From Plantactinospora sp. KBS50 (GTDB lineage Bacteria > Actinomycetota > Actinomycetes > Mycobacteriales > Micromonosporaceae): a stretch of 64,000 nt of DNA. The translations under genes and the position numbers were made by a program. Positions 27,466 through 35,932 of the stretch are shown here, piece after piece. How positions within the stretch are numbered: the stretch's first letter is position 1; the number at the start of each line of letters is the position of its first letter. The stretch spans positions 806,001-870,000 of the forward strand of contig NZ_CP022961.1 in assembly GCF_002285795.1 (NCBI RefSeq). The letters are read 5' to 3'. The notes below the pieces were generated by a model, which saw only the letters and a list, made by a program, of their open reading frames with translations, did not search any database and was not told where the DNA came from.

Positions 27466-29175
27466 TCAGGCGATCGGCGCGGTGCTGTCCGTGCCGGCGT
27501 CCGTGGTCGCGGCCGCGCCGCGGCCACCCCGGCGGCGGCGCCGCCGGCTGCGGGACCGGACGGCCCCACCCTCGTCCTGGCCGGCGGGCTCACCGGTGCG
27601 GCCCTCCGGAGCGCGGGCGGTTTCGCCGCCGCGCCGCTCGGTGGCGCCGGTCGGTTCGGCGCTCCGGTCCGCGGTTGCGGCCGTGTCGGCGCCGTCGGCA
27701 CCGACCACCCGGCCACCGCGCCGGCGCCGGCGGGTACGCGTCGACGGCGGCGTCTCGGCGTCCGCGATCTCGGTCGGCTGGTCGTCCCGGCCGCGTCCAC
27801 CGCCACGGCGGCGGTCGCGGGACCGGTCCGGCCGGCCGGAGTGCCGGCCGCGCGGACTGCCGCCCAGGTCCTCCTCGACCTCGGCCGAGAGCCCGGCCCG
27901 GGTGCGGGCGGCGCTGGGCAGCGTGCCGGCGACGTCCGTCGGGATGGCCAGGTCCGCGTAGAGGTGCGGGGAGGTGTGGTACGTCTCCGGCGGCTCCGGC
28001 ATGTCCAGGCCGAGGGTCTTGTCGATGATCCGCCAGCGCGGCATGTCGTCCCAGTCCACGAACGTCACCGCGACGCCGGTGGCGCCGGCCCGGCCGGTCC
28101 GGCCGATGCGGTGGGTGTAGGTGTCCTGGTCCTCGGGACAGTCGTAGTTGATCACGTGGGTCACGCCGGTGACGTCGAGACCCCGGGCCGCCACGTCGGT
28201 GGCGACCAGGATGTCGATCTTGCCGGACCGGAACGCCCGGAGCGCCCGCTCCCGGGCGCCCTGCCCGAGGTCGCCGTGCACGGCGGCCACCGCGAAGCCG
28301 CGGAAGTCGAGATCCGCGGCCACCCGGTCGGCGGCCCGCTTGGTACGGGTGAAGATCATGGTGAGCCCGCGCCCCTGCGCCTGGAGGATCCGCGCGACGA
28401 CCTCGATCTTGTTCAGCGAGTGGGTGCGGTAGACCAACTGCTGGGTCTGCGGCGACGGCCCGGTCTCGGCGGTGTGCCCGGCGTGGATGGTCACCGGCCG
28501 GCGCAGGAAGCGCCGGGCCAGCGTGACGATCGGGTCCGGCATGGTGGCCGAGAAGAGCATCGTCTGCCGGTCCTCCGGCAGCATCGACAGGATCTTCTCC
28601 ACGTCGTCGAGGAAGCCGAGGTCGAGCATCCGGTCGGCCTCGTCCAGGACGAGCGCGCGGACCCGGTCCAGCCGCAGGTGCTTCTGCTTGGCCAGGTCCA
28701 GCAGCCGGCCCGGGGTGCCGACCAGGATCTCCACCCCGGCCTTCAGGGTCTCGATCTGCGGCTCGTACGCGACGCCGCCGTAGATCGGCAGCACCCGGAT
28801 GCCCCGGGTCCGGCCGGCGGCCGCGATGTCCTTCGCGACCTGGAGGCCCAGCTCCCGGGTGGGTACGACGACGAGCGCCTGCGGCAGCCCGTCCGAGCCC
28901 TCCGCCGGGGCGAGGAGCCGCTCCAGCAGGGGGATGCCGAAGCCGAGCGTCTTGCCGGTGCCGGTCGGCGCCTGGCCGATGAGGTCGGTGCCGCGCAGGC
29001 CGATCGGGAGCGCGTACTCCTGAATGGCGAAGGCGCGGGTGATGCCGACGGCGGCGAGCGCGTCGACGGTCTCCTGCCGGGCGCCCAGCTCGGCAAAGGT
29101 CGGTGCCTCCGGGGGTACCGGGGCGATGGCGATCGGTTCTGTGCCGGTCGCGATGTTCTGGATGTTCTCGCTCAT
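27466..29175 (-). CDS. DEAD-box ATP-dependent RNA helicase with basic disordered tail
   Basis: 569 residues. The Q motif region is followed by APTGTGKT (69-76), PTRELG, GTPGR, VLDEAD (176-181), SAT and HRIGRTGRAG, the full DEAD-box set. The last 140 or so residues are Arg/Gly-rich and disordered, as in helicases of the RhlE/DeaD/CsdA group used in ribosome assembly and cold adaptation. I chose ATG 29175 (MSENIQNIATG); an in-frame ATG at 29211 has no ribosome site either. The 5' region is long and hairpin-bearing. Confidence 0.95.
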   Translation of the reverse strand: MSENIQNIATGTEPIAIAPVPPEAPTFAELGARQETVDALAAVGITRAFAIQEYALPIGLRGTDLIGQAPTGTGKTLGFGIPLLERLLAPAEGSDGLPQALVVVPTRELGLQVAKDIAAAGRTRGIRVLPIYGGVAYEPQIETLKAGVEILVGTPGRLLDLAKQKHLRLDRVRALVLDEADRMLDLGFLDDVEKILSMLPEDRQTMLFSATMPDPIVTLARRFLRRPVTIHAGHTAETGPSPQTQQLVYRTHSLNKIEVVARILQAQGRGLTMIFTRTKRAADRVAADLDFRGFAVAAVHGDLGQGARERALRAFRSGKIDILVATDVAARGLDVTGVTHVINYDCPEDQDTYTHRIGRTGRAGATGVAVTFVDWDDMPRWRIIDKTLGLDMPEPPETYHTSPHLYADLAIPTDVAGTLPSAARTRAGLSAEVEEDLGGSPRGRHSGRPDRSRDRRRGGGRGRDDQPTEIADAETPPSTRTRRRRRGGRVVGADGADTAATADRSAEPTGATERRGGETARAPEGRTGEPAGQDEGGAVRSRSRRRRRRGGRGAAATTDAGTDSTAPIA

Positions 29176-29487
29176 CTGGTTGTGGGGGTGCCCTCTCGTG
29201 GTGCGCCCCATCAGTCCAAGGGCGCGTTTCGTCGTGTGGCGCGGGCCACACGGTCCGCCTCCTTGACGGGGTCGGACCGGGCCGCACGCGCGTCGTGGAC
29301 CGGGAACTGGAACACCTCGGTGCCCACGACAACTACTGCATCCTACCCGAGACGCAACGATGTTGCCCCGGGACGCCATTCCCGCTGCTCAGATCGGGTC
29401 AGATGGCCGTCGATGAGAAATACGTCCGGTGCTGCGGCTTGCCGGACGGAACGACCGGATGCTGGGCCGGGCGACGGTACCGGCCGG
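29176..29487 (-). promoter_or_regulatory. Gene-free 5' region of the DEAD-box helicase
   Basis: About 310 bases without a convincing gene. It holds an 8-bp hairpin CGTGTGGC-GCGG-GCCACACG (29233-29252) and a palindrome GCAAC-GAT-GTTGC (29355-29367). Cold-inducible RNA helicases often have structured leaders, so leader-mediated control is possible; no promoter could be fixed. Confidence 0.35.
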
Positions 29488-29536
29488 TCATACGTCAGGT
29501 ACCTCAAACGAGACCGTCGAGGTACCTGACGTATGA
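29488..29536 (-). terminator. 18-bp perfect stem-loop downstream of the tetR-DUF3107 pair
   Basis: 29488-29505 pairs perfectly with 29519-29536 over a 13-base loop. It lies 57 bases beyond the DUF3107 stop and upstream of the helicase region, so it probably ends the minus-strand transcript. Its stem sequence closely matches the hairpin at 56920-56966. Confidence 0.7.
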
Positions 29537-29592
29537 CTCACGGTCGGGGTGGCTGGGCGACGGCGAGGCTCGGCGGCCGGCGCCGGCCTGCC

Positions 29593-29817
29593 TCAGCGGA
29601 CGGTGAAACCGACCGCCCGGGGCGACGCCTCGGCGATCTCCACGTACGCCACCTTGCTCACCGGAACGATGAGCCGCCGGCCCTTCTCGTCGGTGAGCGA
29701 CAGGGTGCCGTCGCTGGCGATCGCCTCGGTGACGATCCGCTCGATCTCCGCCGGGGACTGCGCGCTCTCCATGACCAGCTCGCGCGGCGCGTACTGCACG
29801 CCGATCTTGACCTCCAC
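29593..29817 (-). CDS. DUF3107 family protein
   Basis: A 74-residue soluble protein (VEVKIGVQYAPRELVMES, ending AVGFTVR) matching the small DUF3107 family that is conserved across actinomycetes without a known function. The GTG start has a strong ribosome site, GAGGAGGA. It follows the TetR gene by 61 bases on the same strand. It lies in the conserved neighbourhood of the RNA helicase and moeZ. Confidence 0.88.
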   Translation of the reverse strand: MEVKIGVQYAPRELVMESAQSPAEIERIVTEAIASDGTLSLTDEKGRRLIVPVSKVAYVEIAEASPRAVGFTVR

Positions 29818-29878
29818 GGGTCCTCCTCATCCAGGAAAGTACGCTGTGCGAAGGCTATCCGATCAGTGGCCGGACCCG

Positions 29879-30514
29879 TCAGGCCGGCTCGCCGTGCAGC
29901 GGGAAGCTGCCGATGCCGCGCCAGGCCAGGCTGGCCAGCAGCGCCTCGGCCTCGGCCTTCGGCACCCGGCGCCCACTGGCCAACCAGAACTGGGCCGCGG
30001 TCTCCGCGGCGCCGACCAGCCCGGAGGCCAGCAGCTCGGCCCGGGACCGGCTCACCCCGGTGTCGGACATGATGGTGTCGGTGATCGCCGAGATGCAGCC
30101 CTGCTCCACCCGGTCCACCCGTTCCCGCACCGCCGTGTCGTTGCGCAGGTCGGACTCGAAGACCAGGCGGAACGCCTCGCTCTCGTGGTCGACGAAGTCG
30201 AAGTAGGCGCGCATGGCCCCCTTGACCCGCTCCTTGTTGTCCGAGGTGCCCGCCATCGCCTCGCGGACCTTCGCCACGATGGCCTCGCAGTGGGTGTCCA
30301 GCAACGCCAGGTACAGCTCCATCTTGCCCGGGAAGTGCTGGTAGAGGACCGGTTTGCTGACTCCGGCCCGCTCCGCGATATCGTCCATCGCGGCCGCGTG
30401 ATAGCCCTGCGCGACGAACACCTCCTGCGCCGCCGCCAGCAGCTGCTTGCGCCGTGCCGAACGGGGCAGGCGGGTGGGGCGTCCGGCCGTCTGTGCGCCG
30501 CCCGCAGCTGTCAT
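29879..30514 (-). CDS. TetR-family transcriptional regulator
   Basis: 211 residues. The N-terminal DNA-binding domain reads AAMDDIAERAGVSKPVLYQH followed by FPGKMELY, typical of TetR. The C-terminal ligand domain is helical. GGAGG lies before the ATG at 30514. It is divergent from the large disordered-protein gene with a 144-base gap, and is followed by DUF3107. The ligand and targets are unknown; position suggests the divergent gene or itself. Confidence 0.93.
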   Translation of the reverse strand: MTAAGGAQTAGRPTRLPRSARRKQLLAAAQEVFVAQGYHAAAMDDIAERAGVSKPVLYQHFPGKMELYLALLDTHCEAIVAKVREAMAGTSDNKERVKGAMRAYFDFVDHESEAFRLVFESDLRNDTAVRERVDRVEQGCISAITDTIMSDTGVSRSRAELLASGLVGAAETAAQFWLASGRRVPKAEAEALLASLAWRGIGSFPLHGEPA

Positions 30515-30658
30515 GGGGTACCTCCGAACTCACGCACCGGCACCGGTCCGTCGCCGGGTGGCGATGCCTTCGCGCGACTGTTGAAAAGGCGTGCCGCTGT
30601 AACTTATCGCCACTGTCAGCACACGGTAGCCTCAGCGAGGGCGACCAAGGAGCGCACG

Positions 30659-33600
30659 GTGGATGAATCTGGGCAGCCCGGTGCTGCCACGCCGGGAGAC
30701 CGCGGCCCGGAAACGGGGCACGGCGACGAGCCGACGCGGGCCGGAAACGGCTGGGCGCCGGCCGGCGCGGCCTGGGCCGACGCCGGCTGGGACAGCCGCG
30801 GCGGGTATCCGGCCGAGCCCGTCGAGCCGATGCCGCCGGCGGACGAGGACCAGGTGGAGCCCGTCCGTGCGGGGTCCTGGCACACCCCGATCGATCCGGC
30901 GGTCCCGGGCTGGGACGACGCCCCCCGGTTCCGCTGGGCTCCCGAGCCGCCGCCCGACCCGGCCGACATCGAGCGGCCGGTCAACGGCTACGCCGAGGAA
31001 CACCTCGCCGGATCGTTGTCCGGGCTCCGCCCGCCCGTGGCGCCGACGTCCGCCATGCCCATCTCCGCGGCGCCCTCGTCCGCGGCGCCATTTCCCGCGG
31101 CGCCTTCGTCCGCGACGCCTTCGTCCGCGACGCCTTCGTCCGCGGCGCCACCGCCCGCGTACGTCGCCGAGGCGGACGGCCCCGGCCGGAACCTGCTGGC
31201 CTTCCCGACCCAGCGGCCGGCGCCCGAGCAGGGGCGGCCCGTCCCGGCCAGTTCGTTGCCGACCCAGCCCATGCCGCTGCGCCGGCCGACCGGTGAGCTG
31301 CCCGCGCTGACCGATCCCGGCCGGCGTTCCGGCGGCGCGCCCGGCGCCGACCCGGTCGACGCGGCCGGGCCCTGGTCGGGCCGTCCCGGGCGGGAGGCCG
31401 ATCGGGACGAGGCCGGGCCGTCGCGGGTCGAACCACCGCCGGGTTTCCGTCCCCAGCCCGGCTACTCCACCGAGTCCGCCCGGCCCGCCGTGCCCGCGCC
31501 GCGCCCGGCGCGCCGGGAGGAGGCCGCACCGCCGTGGGCCTCGTTGCGGGAACCGGCCGACGGTGCACGCGGCCGGGATCCGTTCGACGACCCGCCGGAT
31601 CTGGACGGCGGGTGGCGGGAGACGTCCGGGGCGGTGCTGCCGATCTCCGGCGCCGGCGCCGGCCGGCCGACCTCCGGGGCCGGCGCGGGTGGACCGGTCT
31701 CCGGCGCGGGTGGACCGGTCAGCGGTGCCGAGCGGTCGACCCCGGACGCCGAGCGACCCACCTCCGGCGCCGGCACGAGCCGGCCGATCTCGGGTGCCGG
31801 TACGAGCCGGCCGATCTCCGGCGCCGGCGGCGCGCGGCCACCGTGGACGGTCGCGCCGCTGGACGAGCCGGACCGGGGACCGGACATCGCCGGTTCGGGC
31901 GAGTTCCCGGCCGGCGGGCGTTCCGCTGGCGGGCGCCGGCCCGGCATCCCCGATCCCGGTGAGCCGTCCGGGGCGGGCATGTCCGGGCGGGCCGGCGACA
32001 GTCCGGTCTGGCCGCCGGTCAGCCCCGCCAGCGGTCGATCGAGCTACCTGGCCCCGGTCCGCTCCGGGGGACGCCGCCGGGCGGCCGAGGAGCCGGATCC
32101 GGCCGTCGGCGTCGAATCGGGCTTCGGTGCCGAGCGCCCGGCCCGGCCGGTCCAGCCGGCCGGTCAGGGCGTCGACCCACCCGACTATCCGGCGCCTCCG
32201 GCGCCGGCCCTGCCGGCGTACCCGCCGTCGCTGCCGCCCTACGGCGCGCAGCGGTACGCCGGACCGCCGCCGTCAACCGACGCCGGCCGCCCGTCCCAGC
32301 CCGGTGAGACGACCGCGTCGGACCCGACCCCGCAGCCGCGGTCGGAGCCCAAGGGTGACACGCTTCCCCAGCGGATCCCCGCCGAACCCGACGTACCCAC
32401 CGTGCCGGAGCCGCCCACCGTGGAGCCCTCTGCCGAGACGCCCGAGCTGGCTCGCATCGCGACGCACCTGCGTCGGGACGAGCCGACGGCGCCGATGGAC
32501 GAACGGCCGGACGGCTTCGACGTACAGGCCATTCTCGCGGCCGTGCGGGACGTGCCCGGGGTTCGCGACGGCGTGTTGCGGACCACCCCGGCCGGGGCGC
32601 ACAGCCTCCGGCTGGAGCTGGCCGACGGCGCGGACCCGGCGGATGTGAGCCGGCAGGTCGCCCGGCTGCTCCAGGAGCGGATGGGCCTGGCCGCGGCACC
32701 GCAGAACCTGTCCGGCGAAGCCGTGGCGGAGGGTTCGGAGCCGCCCGCGGGCTTCCGGCGCGGCCTGGCCGAGGCGGCCGGCGGCACGGCCCGTTCCGCC
32801 GCGGGTGGCCAGGCCCGGCCGACCGGCGCCGGCCCGGCCCGGCCCGCCGCCGGTGGCCAGGCCCGGCCCGCGAGCGGCGGCGTTTCCCGTGTCGCCGCGG
32901 GCGGTCCGGCCCGCTCCGCCACCGGCGGGATGCCGCGTTCGACCACCGGTGGGATGCCCGGCTCCGTCGCCGCCGGCCCATCGCCGAGCCACCGGGCGGG
33001 GGCCGGTTCGAGCGGCGGTGCGATGGGAGACCCGGGGGAGGCCGGCTTCGAAGGAGCCGGCGGCCGGCCCGGGGTCGCCCCGGGTGGCGGCCTGCCGGCC
33101 GGTTCGGTACCCGCGGTGCCGCGCCGGCGCCGGCAGGGCGGGCCGCCGCGAGGTCGTGCCGCGGTGGGCGAACCGTCCGCGCAGGGCACCGACGAGCAGG
33201 CCACCGGCGGCGTGCCGGCGGGTACCTCGTACGCCGCGGGGCAGCAGCTCAGCTCGACGGAACGGGCGCCGTCCCGGCCGCTGAACCCGGACGGGCCGCC
33301 CGGACCTCGGGTGATCATCGACCACGTCCAGGTGAGCACGTTCGGGCTGGAGGCGTCGGTCGAGGTGAGCCTCTCGGCCGCGCGACAGCGCGCCACCGGG
33401 GTCACCACCGGTCCCGCGGTGGACGGCTACGTGCTGCGGCTCTGCGCCGCCTCCGCGGCCTCGGCCATCGGCGAGCTGCTGCGGTCCGCCGACGGCACCC
33501 CGGACCACGGCCGCTGCTTCGTCGAGCACGCCGCGGTGCTGCCGTTCGGTGGTTGCGAGGTGGCGACCGTGGTGGTCTTCCTGGTCTGCGACGGCTGGGT

Positions 33601-33706
33601 CGAGCAGTTGGCCGGGTCGGCCGTGGTGTCCGGTGACCCCCGGCAGGCCATGGTCCGGGCGACGCTGGCCGCCGTGAACCGGCGGCTGGAGGCACTGCTG
33701 GCCTGA
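30659..33706 (+). CDS. Large Pro/Ala/Gly-rich disordered protein with conserved C-terminal domain
   Basis: 1015 residues from the GTG at 30659, which has AAGGAG six bases upstream. Residues 1-600 are low complexity with PSSATPSSA and SGAGTSRPI repeats. A folded segment of about 70 residues (GFDVQAILAAVRDVPGVRDG to about 690) is followed by another repeat region (AAGGQARP, TGGMPRS) and a conserved final domain of about 135 residues: RVIIDHVQVSTFGLEASVEV, AVDGYVLRLCAASAASAIGE, then VFLVCDGWVEQLAGSAVV. No signal peptide or membrane segment is visible. I do not recognise either domain. It diverges from a TetR gene. Confidence 0.82.
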   Translation: MDESGQPGAATPGDRGPETGHGDEPTRAGNGWAPAGAAWADAGWDSRGGYPAEPVEPMPPADEDQVEPVRAGSWHTPIDPAVPGWDDAPRFRWAPEPPPDPADIERPVNGYAEEHLAGSLSGLRPPVAPTSAMPISAAPSSAAPFPAAPSSATPSSATPSSAAPPPAYVAEADGPGRNLLAFPTQRPAPEQGRPVPASSLPTQPMPLRRPTGELPALTDPGRRSGGAPGADPVDAAGPWSGRPGREADRDEAGPSRVEPPPGFRPQPGYSTESARPAVPAPRPARREEAAPPWASLREPADGARGRDPFDDPPDLDGGWRETSGAVLPISGAGAGRPTSGAGAGGPVSGAGGPVSGAERSTPDAERPTSGAGTSRPISGAGTSRPISGAGGARPPWTVAPLDEPDRGPDIAGSGEFPAGGRSAGGRRPGIPDPGEPSGAGMSGRAGDSPVWPPVSPASGRSSYLAPVRSGGRRRAAEEPDPAVGVESGFGAERPARPVQPAGQGVDPPDYPAPPAPALPAYPPSLPPYGAQRYAGPPPSTDAGRPSQPGETTASDPTPQPRSEPKGDTLPQRIPAEPDVPTVPEPPTVEPSAETPELARIATHLRRDEPTAPMDERPDGFDVQAILAAVRDVPGVRDGVLRTTPAGAHSLRLELADGADPADVSRQVARLLQERMGLAAAPQNLSGEAVAEGSEPPAGFRRGLAEAAGGTARSAAGGQARPTGAGPARPAAGGQARPASGGVSRVAAGGPARSATGGMPRSTTGGMPGSVAAGPSPSHRAGAGSSGGAMGDPGEAGFEGAGGRPGVAPGGGLPAGSVPAVPRRRRQGGPPRGRAAVGEPSAQGTDEQATGGVPAGTSYAAGQQLSSTERAPSRPLNPDGPPGPRVIIDHVQVSTFGLEASVEVSLSAARQRATGVTTGPAVDGYVLRLCAASAASAIGELLRSADGTPDHGRCFVEHAAVLPFGGCEVATVVVFLVCDGWVEQLAGSAVVSGDPRQAMVRATLAAVNRRLEALLA
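31061..31150. repeat. Six 15-bp tandem repeats inside the disordered-protein gene
   Basis: Units at 31061, 31076, 31091, 31106, 31121 and 31136 vary around TCGTCCGCGGCGCCT and encode PSSAA/PSSAT repeats. The period keeps the frame. Confidence 0.85.
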
Positions 33707-33785
33707 GCCGGCGGGATCCGGCCCGAGCCGGCGGCGTCCGGCCGGATCCGGTCGGACCGGCCGACGCGGCCGTGCTCCGGGCATC

Positions 33786-34790
33786 ATGGAGAACATGAAA
33801 CGCGCTTCCCTCGGGCCGGACGAGCTGTTCCCGCTGGGCGAGGTGCCGCCGCCCTGGCCGGGCCGGTACGTCGAGGTCGGCGGGCTGGCGACGTACCTGC
33901 GGGAGACCCCGGCAAGCGCGGACGCGGCGCAGCCGGCGCTGTACGTGCACGGCCTCGGCGGTTCCTCGCAGAACTGGACGGACCTGGCCGGCCTGCTCGC
34001 CGCCCGGCTGGACGGGCAGGCGCTCGACCTGCCCGGGTTCGGCCGCAGCCAGCCCGGGCGGAGCTACTCGATCCCGGCGTTCGCCCGGCATGTCGTCCGG
34101 TACCTGGAACAGAGCGGCCGGGGGCCGGTGCACCTGGTCGGCAACTCGCTCGGCGGCGCGATCTGCGTACGGGTGGCCGGGTTGCGGCCGGATCTGGTCC
34201 GGACCCTGACCCTGATCTCGCCGGCCATGCCGTTCCTGGACCCGCGCCGGTCGTTGCAGGGCCGGATGCTGCCGCTGCTGGCGATTCCGGGCGGGGAACG
34301 GCTGACCGCCCGCTATCTCACCCAACTCGCCCCGGAGGAGATGGCGGAGCAGGTCCTGTCGGCCTGCGTGGCGGATCTGAGCCGGATCTGCGAGCAGCGC
34401 CGGCAGGAGGCGGTCGAGGAGATCCGGATCCGGTACACCGAGGACCACTACGCGCACGCCTACCTGCGGACCTTCCGTGGTCTGGTGTCCAGCTTCCTGC
34501 GCGCGTACCTGCCGGGTTCCGGCTCGTTGTGGCGGCTCGCGCGGCTGGTGAGCGCGCCCACGCTTGTCGTCGCCGGCCGGCAGGACCGCCTGGTGGACGT
34601 CCGGGTGGCCCCTCAGGTGGCGCGGGCGATCCCGGACAGCCGGCTGTTGATGCTGGACGGGGTGGGGCACGTGGCGCAGTTGGAGGTCCCGCGCACGGTG
34701 GCCCGGTCGGTGATCGGGTTGCTGGACGAGGCGCGTTCGCCGGCCGGTGTCGCCACGGTTCCCGCCCTGGATGATGGATCGGTTCTTTAG
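33786..34790 (+). CDS. Alpha/beta-fold hydrolase
   Basis: 334 residues. The catalytic triad is readable: Ser121 in GNSLGG, Asp267 in GRQDRLVD and His295 in GVGHVAQLE, with the oxyanion stretch HGLGGSSQNW near the N-terminus. There is no signal peptide, so it is probably cytosolic. The substrate is unknown. Start is ATG 33786 or ATG 33795. It lies 79 bases after the disordered-protein gene and 36 bases before the DUF3152 gene. Confidence 0.9.
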   Translation: MENMKRASLGPDELFPLGEVPPPWPGRYVEVGGLATYLRETPASADAAQPALYVHGLGGSSQNWTDLAGLLAARLDGQALDLPGFGRSQPGRSYSIPAFARHVVRYLEQSGRGPVHLVGNSLGGAICVRVAGLRPDLVRTLTLISPAMPFLDPRRSLQGRMLPLLAIPGGERLTARYLTQLAPEEMAEQVLSACVADLSRICEQRRQEAVEEIRIRYTEDHYAHAYLRTFRGLVSSFLRAYLPGSGSLWRLARLVSAPTLVVAGRQDRLVDVRVAPQVARAIPDSRLLMLDGVGHVAQLEVPRTVARSVIGLLDEARSPAGVATVPALDDGSVL

Positions 34791-34826
34791 CCACAAATCC
34801 GGGCAACTGGTGCAACTCTGGGGTTC

Positions 34827-35708
34827 ATGCGGACCCCGAACAGCCCTCCGGCCGCTGCCGACCGCCGTCGCCGACGGATGTGGCGCCGCCGACGGCGTAC
34901 CGTGCTGCTGCTCCTGGCGCTGGCGGCCGCGCTCGTCGGGGTGGACCGGGCCGTGGCGGCGGTGCTCTCCGGGTCGCCCGCGGGCGACCCGCCGCCAGCG
35001 GCCGCGCCGGAGGGCGCCGACCGGCCCGACGGGGCCGCCGGGATAGCCGTCACCCCGGTGCCCGCCGCCTCCGACCCGGGGCAGCGGCCGGGCGGCCCGG
35101 TGGAGAACGCGCCGGAGGAGGCGGAGCCGCCGGCTCCGCCCACCGGTCCCGGCACCTTCGCGTACGCGCCGACCGGCGGCGAACTGCTCGGCGCCGCCGG
35201 CACGCTGCACACCTTCCACGTGGCGGTGGAACAGCAGGTGGGTCAGCATCCGGAGGACTTCGCCGAGGCGGTGGACGGCATTCTCGGCGACCCGCGGAGC
35301 TGGATCGCGGGTGGGGATGTGCGGTTCCAGCGGGTGCCCGGGGCGGTGCAGGCCGACTTCACCATCTACCTGGCCACCGCCGCGACCTCCGAACTCATGT
35401 GCGCCGAGGGCGGCCTGAGCACCGAGAAGTTCACCTCGTGCCGGCTGCCCGGACGGGTCATCATCAACCTCAGCCGCTGGCTGGGCGCGGTACCCGGGTA
35501 CGGCGCGCCGCTCGCGGTCTACCAGGCGTACGCGGTGAACCATGAGGTCGGTCACGAACTGGGGCTGGGCCACGAGGCGTGCCCCGGTCCGGGCGCCCCC
35601 GCGCCGGTCATGCAGCAGCAGACGTACGGCCTGGTGGGCTGCGTCGCGAACGCCTGGCCGTACCTGGACGGCCGGCGGTACGCGGGCAGCCCGGTTTCCT
35701 GGGGCTGA
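34827..35708 (+). CDS. DUF3152 membrane-anchored metzincin-like protein
   Basis: 293 residues. A very basic N-terminus precedes one membrane segment (about residues 25-45), then a Pro/Ala linker and an extracellular domain carrying HEVGHELGLGH (first His at 239), the metzincin zinc-protease motif with all three His. The domain start (YAPTGGELLGAAGTLHTF) and Cys-bearing LSTEKFTSCRLPGRVIINLS match DUF3152, an actinomycete family usually near moeZ. Proteolytic activity is inferred from the motif only. Confidence 0.88.
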   Translation: MRTPNSPPAAADRRRRRMWRRRRRTVLLLLALAAALVGVDRAVAAVLSGSPAGDPPPAAAPEGADRPDGAAGIAVTPVPAASDPGQRPGGPVENAPEEAEPPAPPTGPGTFAYAPTGGELLGAAGTLHTFHVAVEQQVGQHPEDFAEAVDGILGDPRSWIAGGDVRFQRVPGAVQADFTIYLATAATSELMCAEGGLSTEKFTSCRLPGRVIINLSRWLGAVPGYGAPLAVYQAYAVNHEVGHELGLGHEACPGPGAPAPVMQQQTYGLVGCVANAWPYLDGRRYAGSPVSWG

Positions 35709-35710
35709 GC

Positions 35711-35790
35711 CGGGCGACGGGTGTTCCGGGCGAGGGGTGGGCCGGGCGAGGGGTGGGCCGGGCGACGGGTGTTCCGGGCGAGGGGTGGGC
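35711..35790. repeat. Five 16-bp tandem repeats after the DUF3152 gene
   Basis: Two variants alternate as A-B-B-A-B: CGGGCGACGGGTGTTC (A) and CGGGCGAGGGGTGGGC (B), starting three bases after the stop codon. A sixth, diverged copy begins at 35791. Confidence 0.9.
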
Positions 35791-35932
35791 CGGACGATCC
35801 GGGCCCGCGGTTGCCGCGCCGCGCCGGTGATATTCCCGCTCCCGGAATCCGGGCAGGTGTTCCCGCTCATGGCCGTGCGGTCGCGGCGCGAGCAACAATG
35901 GCGCCGCACACTGTCGTCGATCGGAGCCCATC

